Shown in pieces: positions 44,958-53,130 of a DNA stretch of 64,000 bases (its first letter is position 1; the number at the start of each line of letters is the position of its first letter). The position numbers were made by a program, and so were the translations under genes. The notes beneath the pieces are model-generated. The model was not told the origin of the DNA, did not search any database, and worked only from the letters and a program-made list of their open reading frames with translations. Source of the stretch: Methylobacterium soli (GTDB lineage: Bacteria; Pseudomonadota; Alphaproteobacteria; Rhizobiales; Beijerinckiaceae); the NCBI RefSeq assembly GCF_008806385.1, contig NZ_VZZK01000022.1:1-64000 (forward strand), read 5' to 3'.

Positions 44958-45333
44958 GGAATCATCCTCGCTCGACCGATCCTCGAGACGGGGGCGAGGA
45001 TCGGTCACATCACGGACATCGACGGCGGGGCGCGATCCGCGTCGCGCAGGATCCGCCGGATCCTGCGCGCTGCCGTGTTTGCCCGTATCGACCTGGGGGC
45101 CCACGCAAGCTTCCGGCCAAGTTGCAATCCGACGGCGCGACGGGCATGCGGATGAGGGGTCAGGCGATGGCGGCGGATCTCGGGGCGGCCTCGGGCAGCC
45201 CTGATTACGGCCGCGCTGCCATGATACTGAATTTTGTGTTACGAACTTCCGCCGCATTCAAGTGACATTGCGAGGGGGATCTTCCCGAACGGTCCGTAGA
45301 ACCGGTACAAGAAGATCCCTTCCCGGGTTTCCG
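44958..45333. other. Divergent intergenic region
   Basis: 376 bases between a hypothetical gene and the SGNH hydrolase gene. The stretch around 45220-45260 is AT-richer (ATACTGAATTTTGTG), suggesting promoter elements for the hydrolase gene. No gene is supported here. Confidence 0.35.
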
Positions 45334-46173
45334 ATGATCGACCTGATGACCTCTGCCGCCTCGGTCCGCGCCCGCGTGAAGCCCCTTCGGTCCCTGCTGC
45401 GCGGGGCGTCCCTGCTCGTCGGCCTCCTGATCCTCCCGAGTGCCGTCCTTGCCTACGCGGACCTGCTGCCCGACAGGCTCGACATCCAGACGCTCTGGTC
45501 AGACGCCCCCCAGGCCGAGCTGCCCCACGTGGCCCACCAGCTCAACCACGGCGAGGCCCTGCGGATCGTGGCGTTCGGCTCGTCCTCCACGGAGGGCATC
45601 GGCGCCAGCACGCCGGCCGCCGCCTACCCGCCACGCCTCGAGGCCGCCCTCAAGCGCGCCCTGCCCCAATTCGCCGGCCAGGTGACGGTACTGAATCGCG
45701 GCATCGGCGGCGAGCATGTCGACGACATGCTCCGCCGCCTCGACCGCGACGTGATCGATGCCAAGCCGCATCTCGTGATCTGGCAGACCGGCAGCAACGA
45801 CCCCCTGCGCGGCGTGCCCCTAGACCATTTCCGGGCCGTGACCACGGCGGCCATCCAGCGCATGCAGGAAGCCGGCATCGACGTGATCCTGATGGAGCCG
45901 CAATGGTGCCCGAAGCTCGACGCGACGCCCGGCGCCTACCGCTTCCGTGACGTCGTCCGGGAGATCGGGGATGCGCTCGATGTCCCGGTGATCCGCCGCT
46001 CGGACCTGATGCAGGAATGGATCGCCGAGGCCCGGCTCACCCGCAAGGAACTGTTCTCGGCGGACGGCCTCCACATGGCCGATGCGGGCTACGCCCTCCT
46101 GGCCCGCGCCGCCGCCGACGAGATCCTGCGCGACGCCCTGCCCGAGACGGTGGCGACCGCCTCCGCCGATTGA
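45334..46173 (+). CDS. SGNH/GDSL hydrolase, secreted or membrane-anchored
   Basis: 279 residues. An N-terminal hydrophobic helix (LLRGASLLVGLLILPSAVLA) is followed by an SGNH fold. Block I is AFGSSSTEGIGAS with the nucleophile Ser, block II is LNRGIGGEH, block III is WQTGSNDPL with the oxyanion Asn, and block V is SADGLHMADAGY with the Asp-x-x-His pair. The substrate is unknown; the family includes esterases and cell-envelope acyl-ester hydrolases. Location in the periplasm or outer envelope is inferred from the leader. Confidence 0.88.
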   Translation: MIDLMTSAASVRARVKPLRSLLRGASLLVGLLILPSAVLAYADLLPDRLDIQTLWSDAPQAELPHVAHQLNHGEALRIVAFGSSSTEGIGASTPAAAYPPRLEAALKRALPQFAGQVTVLNRGIGGEHVDDMLRRLDRDVIDAKPHLVIWQTGSNDPLRGVPLDHFRAVTTAAIQRMQEAGIDVILMEPQWCPKLDATPGAYRFRDVVREIGDALDVPVIRRSDLMQEWIAEARLTRKELFSADGLHMADAGYALLARAAADEILRDALPETVATASAD

Positions 46174-46367
46174 GGCCTGACGGAATTGTCCTGCGCGGTC
46201 CTGCGCGCGGGATGCCCGATGGTTGCCTTTCACCCGACATCCCCGAGGTGAGGCCGCGACCCTGGCGCAAGGCCGGCCGCGGCGCTCCTGGCCGTGAGCA
46301 GGCTGGCCCGTGAGCAGGCCGGCCCGATCCGTCCGGGTCCGGCCTCCCACAGGATCATTGAGGCGGC

Positions 46368-46685
46368 TCAGTCGCGCTTCCGGCTCGCGAGGCTGCTCGT
46401 GTCGCCGGAGCGGGTCATCGGCACGCCGAGGCCGCTGGTGTTGCCATCGCGCCCCTCCTCCTCCTGATCCGGGAAGTCGCGCCGGGCGCCCACATGGTCG
46501 TGGTACTGTTCCGTCTGCACATGCCGGCTGTCGAGGCCGCGCTCGTCGCTGTGCCGGGACTTGTCGCGATTGCTGAGCACCCGGTTCTCGGGGAGGATGC
46601 CCTCCGGCAGTTCCGTCATCGCACCGGTGCCGTCGCCTTTGCCCTGCGTGCCGGGCCCCATGCTGTGCTTGTCGGCCTTTGCCAT
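46368..46685 (-). CDS. Hydrophilic hypothetical protein
   Basis: 105 residues, strongly polar, Gly/Asp/Arg/His-rich and probably disordered: MAKADKHSMGPGTQGKGDGT, ELPEGILPENRVLSNRDKSR and VPMTRSGDTSSLASRKRD. CAGGAGA precedes the ATG. Such proteins are common stress-associated orphans. Its neighbour at 46759 is similar in character. No known motif. Confidence 0.65.
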   Translation of the reverse strand: MAKADKHSMGPGTQGKGDGTGAMTELPEGILPENRVLSNRDKSRHSDERGLDSRHVQTEQYHDHVGARRDFPDQEEEGRDGNTSGLGVPMTRSGDTSSLASRKRD

Positions 46686-46758
46686 CTGTCGCTTCTCCTG
46701 AATCGTCTTCCGAATCGTCTTGCTTGCGTCGGTCGGCGGCTTGCTCTGCGCGCGCCCG

Positions 46759-46965
46759 TCAGGCTCCCGCGTCCCGGCGGGGCTTTATCACGGCATCGAG
46801 GGGGTTGGGCCGTCCCTCGGCCGAGGGCCCGTCATCCCCGACCTCGCGCCGGTCGAGGCTCGATCCGCCGGACCCGTAGCCCGCCGAATCGCCGAAATCA
46901 CGTTCCGGGCGCGTGGGGCGTGGCTCGGGGGTCGGGCCCGTTTCGCCTTGTCGGTTCTGCATCAT
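46759..46965 (-). CDS. Small disordered hypothetical protein
   Basis: 68 residues, Pro/Arg/Asp/Gly-rich: MMQNRQGETGPTPEPRPTRP, DFGDSAGYGSGGSSLDRREV and NPLDAVIKPRRDAGA. GGAGACAGG precedes the tandem ATGs at 46965 and 46962. No structured domain is visible. It forms a run of three small minus-strand genes with 46368 and 47041. Confidence 0.6.
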   Translation of the reverse strand: MMQNRQGETGPTPEPRPTRPERDFGDSAGYGSGGSSLDRREVGDDGPSAEGRPNPLDAVIKPRRDAGA

Positions 46966-47040
46966 CGCCTGTCTCCGTGCTCCGTCTGCATGGTGAGGGT
47001 GTGGCTGGGTCCGGTCCCTTCGTTCGGTCCCTTGGTCCGA

Positions 47041-47388
47041 TCACTTGGTCCGGTCGCCGCCCGGGCGGCCCGCCGGATTCCACTGCGAGAACGCCTCGTC
47101 GGCGCTCTTCGTCAGGGTCACGCGTCCGTCCACCGCGCCGACCCAGGCCACCGGGATGGCGTGATGCTGGCCCTGTGCCGCCGGGTCGTTCTTGGTCAGC
47201 GCGATGGTGTCGCCCTTCACCGCGTCGACGGTGCCCACATGGCGGCCGTCGACGCCCACCACCTCCATGTGCTCCTTGATGCGCGCGGCGTCCGCGTCCG
47301 GCGTGGTCTGGGCCCGGGACGGCAGCCCGGAGGCGGTCAGGGCAGTGAGCGTGAGGGCGGCAAGGGCGAGGCGCGGCAGGCGCGTCAT
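47041..47388 (-). CDS. Exported DUF2171 protein
   Basis: 115 residues with a signal peptide (MTRLPRLALAALTLTALTA, cleavage near Ser-Arg-Ala). The mature part IKEHMEVVGVDGRHVGTVDA then VKGDTIALTKND and HAIPVAWVGAVDGRVTLTKS is the PRC-barrel-like DUF2171 domain. GGAGA precedes the ATG. The role is unknown; it probably resides in the periplasm. Confidence 0.8.
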   Translation of the reverse strand: MTRLPRLALAALTLTALTASGLPSRAQTTPDADAARIKEHMEVVGVDGRHVGTVDAVKGDTIALTKNDPAAQGQHHAIPVAWVGAVDGRVTLTKSADEAFSQWNPAGRPGGDRTK

Positions 47389-47656
47389 CGGTAATCTCCT
47401 GCAATCCGGAATGAACCCGCCGGGCGGGGTGCGAGACCAGCCGGGGCAGGCCGGCCTGAACGTGCAGCACCAACGTCGAAGAGCATATCGGGTTTCAGCT
47501 TGGCCGCAGGATGCGCAACGGCAACCGGGTGCCCGATTGATCTATAATAACAATTCGAATTTCTCAGGATGATGGAGGAAACTTGACGGTAAATGTCTCA
47601 GGAACATCGCCGAAAGAGGCGGGGTTGCGTCATCGCAGGGCTCAGGAGACATGCCG
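47389..47656. other. Intergenic region before the second SDR gene
   Basis: 268 bases with no gene. Around 47535 the sequence becomes AT-rich (GATCTATAATAACAATTCG), which is the likely promoter zone for the short-chain dehydrogenase gene and its upstream micro-ORF. Confidence 0.4.
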
Positions 47657-47749
47657 ATGCCGTTCATCATCTTTCCGGCGGTTGCGTTTCAGGGGGGCAG
47701 CCTGAGCTGCGTCGCCGCTGCCGCACGCGCCTGCGGGGGCCCGGCATGA
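47657..47749 (+). CDS. Candidate 30-residue micro-ORF coupled to the SDR gene
   Basis: MPFIIFPAVAFQGGSLSCVA then AAARACGGPA, starting at an ATG with AGGAG eight bases upstream. Its TGA overlaps the ATG of the following dehydrogenase gene (ATGA), a classic coupling arrangement. The hydrophobic first half could insert in a membrane. It may be a leader peptide or a small protein; no homologue is recognised. Confidence 0.4.
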   Translation: MPFIIFPAVAFQGGSLSCVAAAARACGGPA

Positions 47750-48729
47750 ACGATCTCCGCGACGCCGTCGTGGTGGTCACCGGCGCCTCGAGCGGGATCG
47801 GCCGGGCGACCGCCCTCGCCTTCGCGCGCCACGGCGCCCGCCTCGCCCTGGCGGCCCGCCGCGTCGAAGCCCTGGAGGAGGTCGCGGGTCTGTGCCGGTC
47901 GCGGGGGGCGGAGGCCATCGTGGTCTCGACCGACGTCACCGACCCACGGGCCGTGGAGCGATTGGCGACCCGGGCCGAGGAGGCGTTCGGGCGCATCGAC
48001 ATCTGGATCAACAATGCCGGGACCGGGGTCTTCGGACCGTATCAGGACGCACCCCTCGACCTCCATCGCCGCACCGTCGAGATCAACCTGCTCGGCGGCA
48101 TGTACGGGGCCTATGCGGCCCTGCCGCGCTTCCTCGGGCAGGGGCACGGCACGCTCATCACCAACATCTCGCTCGGCGGCTGGGCGCCCGCTCCGTTCGC
48201 GGCGGCCTATACGGCGAGCAAATTCGGCCTGCGCGGCTTCACCGCGAGCCTGCGGCAGGAATTGCGGCGCCACCCCGACATCCATGTCTGCTCGGTCTTC
48301 CCCGCCATGGTGGACACGCCGGGGCTGGAGCACGGCGCCAACGTCTCGGGCCGTCGGATCGACACCGGCCCCCTCGTCTATGCGCCGGAGGACGTCTCCG
48401 AGACCTTCGTGCACCTGGCCCGCCATCCCCACGACGAGGTCGCGGTCGGCTGGCCGGCCCGGGCCGCGCAGGCGGCCTACGCCCTGGCGCCGGGCCCGAC
48501 CGAGCACATCATGGGGATCGCGATCCACCGCATGCTCGACCGCGCCCGCCCGGCCCGGCAGAGCTACGGGGCGATCCGCCAGCCCCTCTCGGACCGGCCG
48601 CGCATCAGCGGCGGCTGGCGCCGGCGCCACGGCGTCCCCTCGGCCCGGATCCTCAGCCTCGCCGGCGCGGCCCTGCTCGGCGGCGCGACGCTGCTGGCGC
48701 TGGGGGCGCGGGCCAAGCGGCAGCATTGA
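47746..48729 (+). CDS. Short-chain dehydrogenase/reductase with C-terminal membrane tail
   Basis: 327 residues. The classical SDR core has VVVTGASSGIGRATALAFAR, NNAGTGVFG, the Ser in NISLGG and YTASKFGLRGF. After about residue 250 a basic linker (DRPRISGGWRRRHGVPS) leads to a transmembrane-like end (ILSLAGAALLGGATLLALGA). This arrangement is common in a group annotated as SDR family oxidoreductases in Methylobacterium. The substrate is unknown; membrane association is likely. It is convergent with urtE. Confidence 0.88.
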   Translation: MNDLRDAVVVVTGASSGIGRATALAFARHGARLALAARRVEALEEVAGLCRSRGAEAIVVSTDVTDPRAVERLATRAEEAFGRIDIWINNAGTGVFGPYQDAPLDLHRRTVEINLLGGMYGAYAALPRFLGQGHGTLITNISLGGWAPAPFAAAYTASKFGLRGFTASLRQELRRHPDIHVCSVFPAMVDTPGLEHGANVSGRRIDTGPLVYAPEDVSETFVHLARHPHDEVAVGWPARAAQAAYALAPGPTEHIMGIAIHRMLDRARPARQSYGAIRQPLSDRPRISGGWRRRHGVPSARILSLAGAALLGGATLLALGARAKRQH

Positions 48730-48754
48730 GGCGCGGCGCCTGATCCTGCGCGCC

Positions 48755-49450
48755 CTACACCGAGAGCCACTTGCGCACCTCGCTCTCGACCATCCCGGAA
48801 CGCGGGCCGGCTTCGACGACCTGGCCGCGATCCATCACCGCGTAGGCGTCGCAGAGGTCGCGGGCCCACTCGAAATACTGCTCGACCAGCACGATCGCCA
48901 TCTCGCCCTTGCTCCGCAGGTAGGTGATGGCGCGGCCGATATCCTTGATGATCGAGGGCTGGATGCCCTCGGTCGGCTCGTCGAGGACGAGGAGGCGCGG
49001 GCGCGTCACCAGCGCGCGCCCGATGGCGAGCTGCTGCTGCTGGCCGCCCGAGAGGTCGCCGCCGCGCCGGTGCAGCATGTCCTTCAGCACCGGGAAGAGG
49101 TCGTAGATCTCGCCCGGCACGTAGCGGTCCGCCCGCCGGCACGGGGCGAAGCCGGTCTCGAGATTTTCCTTGACGGTCAGCAGCGGGAAGATCTCCCGGC
49201 CCTGCGGCACGAAGGCGACCCCCGAGCGCGCCCGGTCATAGGGCGCGAGCCGCGAGATGTCCTGATCACCGAGCCTGATTGCGCCCTTCGAGATCGGCTG
49301 CTGGCCGACGATGGCCCGCATCAGCGAGGTCTTGCCGACGCCGTTGCGGCCGAGAACCGCCGTGACCTGACCGATCTCGGCGGTGAGCGAGACGCCGCGC
49401 AGCGCCTTGGCGGCGCCGTAATGGAGATCGATGCCCTCGACGTTCAGCAT
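48755..49450 (-). CDS. urtE: Urea ABC transporter ATP-binding protein UrtE
   Basis: 231 residues. Walker A is GRNGVGKTSLMRAI, the signature is LSGGQQQQLAIGRAL and Walker B is LLVLDEPTEG. The sequence GVAFVPQGREIFPLLTVKEN with TEGIQPSIIKDI is characteristic of UrtE and distinguishes it from LivF. It pairs with UrtD to drive urea import across the inner membrane. It is the last gene of the urtABCDE operon, two bases after urtD, and convergent with the SDR gene. Confidence 0.95.
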   Translation of the reverse strand: MLNVEGIDLHYGAAKALRGVSLTAEIGQVTAVLGRNGVGKTSLMRAIVGQQPISKGAIRLGDQDISRLAPYDRARSGVAFVPQGREIFPLLTVKENLETGFAPCRRADRYVPGEIYDLFPVLKDMLHRRGGDLSGGQQQQLAIGRALVTRPRLLVLDEPTEGIQPSIIKDIGRAITYLRSKGEMAIVLVEQYFEWARDLCDAYAVMDRGQVVEAGPRSGMVESEVRKWLSV

Positions 49451-49452
49451 GA

Positions 49453-50250
49453 TCAGCGTCCCAGATAGACTTCGACGACGCGGGGATCGGCCGAGACGGC
49501 ATCGATCGAGCCCTCCGCCAGAACCGCGCCCTCGTGCAGGCAGGTGACCCGACAGGCGAGCGCCCGCACGAAGTGCATATCGTGCTCGACCACCACCACC
49601 GCGTGGTCGCGGGCGATGCCGCGCAGGAGCGTGGCGGTCGCCTCGGTCTCGGCATCCGTCATCCCGGCGACCGGCTCGTCGACGAGGAGCAGCTTCGGGT
49701 CCTGCGCCAGCAGCATCCCGATCTCGAGCCATTGCTTTTGCCCGTGCGAGAGATCGGCCGCCGGGCGCTCGCGATGGGCGATGAGCCCGACCGTGGCGAG
49801 GAGTTCGTCGACGCGCTCCGGCGAGACCCGGTTGCGCCAGCCGAACAGGGAGGCGAGCGCGGCGCGGGGGCCCTTCAGGGCCAGCACGATGTTGTCGGCC
49901 ACCGTGTGGCTCTCGAACACGGTGGGCTTCTGGAACTTCCGGCCGATGCCGAGATCCGCGATGGTCGGCTCGTCGAGGCGGGTGAGGTCGTGCACGCCGT
50001 CGAAGACCGCCGCGCCGACATCCGGCCGGGTCTTGCCCGTGATGACGTCCATCATGGTGGTCTTGCCGGCCCCGTTCGGGCCGATGATAGCCCGCATCTC
50101 GCCGCGCCCCAGGGTCAGCGAGAGGCCGCGCAGGGCCCGGTAGCCGTCGAACGTGACCTGGACGTCGTCGAGATAGAGGAGCGCCTGGGTGAGCTTGCGC
50201 GCGCCGGCCGGGCCGCCGGCGGGCGGGATCAGGAGGTCGGTGCCGCTCAT
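49453..50250 (-). CDS. urtD: Urea ABC transporter ATP-binding protein UrtD
   Basis: 265 residues. Walker A is GPNGAGKTTMMDVITGKTRP. The signature LSHGQKQWLEIGMLLAQDPK is the UrtD-specific form, and Walker B is LLLVDEPVAGM. The N-terminal 25 residues are a Gly/Pro linker. The gene overlaps the end of urtC by four bases (ATGA), indicating coupled translation. Confidence 0.96.
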   Translation of the reverse strand: MSGTDLLIPPAGGPAGARKLTQALLYLDDVQVTFDGYRALRGLSLTLGRGEMRAIIGPNGAGKTTMMDVITGKTRPDVGAAVFDGVHDLTRLDEPTIADLGIGRKFQKPTVFESHTVADNIVLALKGPRAALASLFGWRNRVSPERVDELLATVGLIAHRERPAADLSHGQKQWLEIGMLLAQDPKLLLVDEPVAGMTDAETEATATLLRGIARDHAVVVVEHDMHFVRALACRVTCLHEGAVLAEGSIDAVSADPRVVEVYLGR

Positions 50251-51410
50251 AGGCCGCGTCCTTCCTCGGCAAGCTTCGGGGCGATGTCGGGCTCGGGGGG
50301 CAACTTCGCGGCCGCGCGCCGGCCGCCGAAGCGCTCGATCGCCGTGCCGACGATGCCCTTGGGCATGAACAGGGTGACGAGGATGAAGAGCGCCCCGAGG
50401 GCGAAGAGCCAGGCATCCGGCAGCGCGCCGGTCAGCAGCGTCTTGGCGTAGTTGACGAGGATAGCCCCGAGTGCTGCGCCCACCAACGTGCCGCGCCCGC
50501 CGACCGCCACCCAGATCACCGCCTCGATGGAGTTCGTCGGGGCAAATTCTGAGGGGTTGATGATGCCGACCTGCGGCACGTAGAGCGCCCCCGCCACCCC
50601 CGCCATCATGGCCGAGACCACGAAGGCGAGCGTCTTGAAATGCTCCGGCCGGTAGCCGAGGAAGCGCGTGCGCGATTCCGCGTCCCGCACCGCGATCAGG
50701 ATCTTGCCATAGGCCGACACGGTCATCAGGCGGGCGATCAGGTAGCTGATTGCGAGCGCCAGCGCGGTGGCGAGGAAGAGCGCGACCCGCACCCCCTGTG
50801 CCTGGACGGGCAGCCCGAGGATGTCCTTGAAGTCGGTGAGCCCGTTATTGCCGCCGAGCCCCATGTCGTTGCGGAAGAAGGCGAGCATCAGCGCGAAGGT
50901 CATGGCCTGCGTGATGATCGACAGGTAGACGCCGGTCACCCGCGAGCGGAAGGCGAGCCAGCCGAACACGAAGGCGAGAAGCCCCGGCACGGCGAGCACC
51001 ATCACGGCCGCGACGCCGAAATGGTCGAAGCCGAGCCAGTACCAGGGCAGTTCCTTGTAGTTCAGGAACACCATGAAATCGGGCAGGACCGGGTCGCCGT
51101 AGACGCCGCGGGGGCCGATCTGGCGCATCAGGTACATGCCCATGGCGTAGCCGCCGAGACCGAAGAAGGCGCCGTGCCCGAGGGAGAGGATGCCGCAATA
51201 GCCCCAGACCAGGTCGAGGCTGAGCGCCAGCAGCGCGAAGGCCAGGTACTTGCCGAACAGCGACACGAGGTAGGTCGGCAGGTGCAGGGGCGAGCCCTCG
51301 GGCAGGCCGAGATTGAGCAGCGGCACGATGAGGCAGGCCGCCGCCAGCGCGCCGAGGAAGATCCAGCCCTTGAGGTCGATCCGGGCGAGGAGCGGGGTAC
51401 GGGGACCCAT
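50247..51410 (-). CDS. urtC: Urea ABC transporter permease UrtC
   Basis: 387 residues with about ten transmembrane helices of the LivM type. SLDLVWGYCGILSLGHGAFF, the long loop GPRGVYGDPVLPDFMVFLNY, YLSIITQAMTFALMLAF and FKTLAFVVSAMMAGVAGALY are conserved UrtC features. It forms the channel with UrtB. The start is the ATG at 51410, two bases after urtB ends. The C-terminal EPDIAPKLAEEGRGL is cytoplasmic. Confidence 0.95.
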   Translation of the reverse strand: MGPRTPLLARIDLKGWIFLGALAAACLIVPLLNLGLPEGSPLHLPTYLVSLFGKYLAFALLALSLDLVWGYCGILSLGHGAFFGLGGYAMGMYLMRQIGPRGVYGDPVLPDFMVFLNYKELPWYWLGFDHFGVAAVMVLAVPGLLAFVFGWLAFRSRVTGVYLSIITQAMTFALMLAFFRNDMGLGGNNGLTDFKDILGLPVQAQGVRVALFLATALALAISYLIARLMTVSAYGKILIAVRDAESRTRFLGYRPEHFKTLAFVVSAMMAGVAGALYVPQVGIINPSEFAPTNSIEAVIWVAVGGRGTLVGAALGAILVNYAKTLLTGALPDAWLFALGALFILVTLFMPKGIVGTAIERFGGRRAAAKLPPEPDIAPKLAEEGRGL

Positions 51411-51412
51411 GA

Positions 51413-52996
51413 TCACGACTCCACCGCCCGGCCCTTGAGCGCGAACAGGCCGCGCGGGCGCTTCTGGATGAACAGGATGATGAAGATCAGCAGCCCGATC
51501 TTGGCGAGCACCGCGCCGAAATACGGCTCGAACAGCTTGTTGGCGACGCCGAGGGTCAGGGCCGCGACCAGGGTGCCCCAGAGATTGCCGACGCCCCCGA
51601 ATACCACCACCAGGAAGGAATCGATGATGTAGCCCTGCCCGAGATTGGGCGAGACGTTGTCGATCTGCGACAGGGCCACTCCCGCGACGCCGGCGATGCC
51701 GGAGCCGAGCCCGAACGTCATGGCGTCGACCCACGGCGTGCGGATGCCCATGGCGGCGGCCATGCGCCGGTTCTGCGTCACGGCCCGGGTCTTCAGCCCG
51801 AACGAGGTCCTGCGCAGCACGAAGAGCAGGCCGAGGAAGACCGCGAGCGAGAACACCACGATCCAGAGCCGGCCCCAGGTGAGCGACATGCCGAACAGAT
51901 CGAAGGCGCCCGTCATGAAGCCCGGGGCGCCGACCTCGCGGTTCGTCGGCCCGAAGATCGAGCGCACCCCCTGCTGCAGCACGAGGCTGACGCCGAAGGT
52001 GGCGAGCAGCGTCTCGAGGGGGCGCCCGTAGAGGTAGCGGATGATGCCGCGCTCGATGGCGACCCCCACCGCGCCCGCCACCAGGAAGGCCGCCGGGATG
52101 CTGATCGCGAGCGACCACTCGAACAGGCCGGGGGCGCGGGCCCGGATCGCGTCCTGCACCAGGAAGGTGGTGTAGGCGCCGAGCATCACCATCTCGCCAT
52201 GGGCCATGTTGATGATCCCCATCACCCCGAAGGTGATGGCGAGCCCGATCGCGGCGAGCAGCAGCACCGAGCCGAGGGAGATCCCGTACCAGACGTTCTG
52301 CGCCGCCCCGATCAGGGCGAGCCGCGTCTCGATGCTGGAGATGCCGCGGTTGGCCGCGGCCTTCACGGCCTCGCTCGGATCGGCCGCGAGGCCCCGCAGG
52401 AGCCCGAGGGCATCGCTGTCGGCCCGGCCTGCGATGGCCTGGATCGCGGCGAGGCGCTCGGGTTCGGGCGCCGTGGCGCGGCCGAGGATCACGGCGGCGC
52501 GGGCCTCGGACAGGACGCGGCGGATGCCGGGATCGGTCTCCCAGACGAGGGCCGCGTCGAGGGCCGGGAGCGCCGCGGCGTCGCGCGCCTTGAAGACCGC
52601 CTCCGCCGCCTCCCGGCGCTTGCCGAGGTCCGGGCTCGTCAGGTTGAGGGTGCCGGTCGCCGCCTCGAGGGCGCGGCGGACCTTGTTGTTGGCACGCACC
52701 GGCTTCAGGCCCTCGGCGCTCGCCGGCGCGCCGGTGCGGGCCTCGACGAGGCCGGTTCCCTCGCGCAGGAACAGCGCCTTGTCGGCCGGGCGATAGTGCA
52801 GGCGCCCATCGGCGAGGCCCGCGATGACGGCGCCGGCGCGCGGGTCGCCGCTCGCCGCAAGGCCCGCGATGCCGGCCTCGATGTCGGCGTAGCTGTCGCT
52901 CGCGAGCCTCGCATAGGCCGCATCGACGGGGCTCTGCGCCTGCGCCGGCGCGGGACCGGCGAGGAGCAGGCAGAGGAAGGCGAGAAGTCGGATCAT
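51413..52996 (-). CDS. urtB: Urea ABC transporter permease UrtB
   Basis: 527 residues. A signal peptide (MIRLLAFLCLLLAGPAPAQA) precedes a periplasmic domain of about 190 residues with Ala/Leu helical repeats (GIAGLAASGDPRAGAVIAGL, LLRGLAADPSEAVKAAANRG). The LivH-like permease follows (LGLAITFGVMGIINMAHGEM in outline, TSFGLKTRAVTQNRRMAAAM, LGSGIAGVAGVALSQIDNVS). This extended form is normal for proteobacterial UrtB. It is the second gene of the operon, separated from urtA by a region with two stable hairpins. Confidence 0.95.
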   Translation of the reverse strand: MIRLLAFLCLLLAGPAPAQAQSPVDAAYARLASDSYADIEAGIAGLAASGDPRAGAVIAGLADGRLHYRPADKALFLREGTGLVEARTGAPASAEGLKPVRANNKVRRALEAATGTLNLTSPDLGKRREAAEAVFKARDAAALPALDAALVWETDPGIRRVLSEARAAVILGRATAPEPERLAAIQAIAGRADSDALGLLRGLAADPSEAVKAAANRGISSIETRLALIGAAQNVWYGISLGSVLLLAAIGLAITFGVMGIINMAHGEMVMLGAYTTFLVQDAIRARAPGLFEWSLAISIPAAFLVAGAVGVAIERGIIRYLYGRPLETLLATFGVSLVLQQGVRSIFGPTNREVGAPGFMTGAFDLFGMSLTWGRLWIVVFSLAVFLGLLFVLRRTSFGLKTRAVTQNRRMAAAMGIRTPWVDAMTFGLGSGIAGVAGVALSQIDNVSPNLGQGYIIDSFLVVVFGGVGNLWGTLVAALTLGVANKLFEPYFGAVLAKIGLLIFIILFIQKRPRGLFALKGRAVES

Positions 52997-53023
52997 CGGG
53001 GCTCGGCTCTGCCGCTGGGACCT

Positions 53024-53115
53024 CTCCTCCCCTTGCGGGGAGGAGCCGTGGGTCGGGGCGGCGCGGACGGCCGCACCGGGCGCTGGCCTGTTCCCTCCCC
53101 GAAAGGGGGGAGGGA
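53024..53115. terminator. Two hairpins between urtA and urtB
   Basis: CTCCTCCCC (53024-53032) pairs with GGGGAGGAG (53037-53045) around TTGC. TCCCTCCCC (53092-53100) pairs with GGGGAGGGA around GAAA (53101-53104). No U-tract follows. They probably act as partial terminators or 3-prime stabilisers that raise urtA mRNA over the rest of the operon, a common arrangement for binding-protein genes. Confidence 0.6.
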
Positions 53116-53130
53116 TCTGCGCTCACGGCC

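Noticed and set aside
48755..50416. Single 553-codon minus-strand frame covering urtE and the urtD region
   Set aside because: The first half is out-of-frame reading of urtD. UrtE proper starts at 49450.
50247..53126. 959-codon minus-strand frame covering urtC and urtB
   Set aside because: The N-terminal part is an out-of-frame shadow of urtB; urtC starts at 51410.
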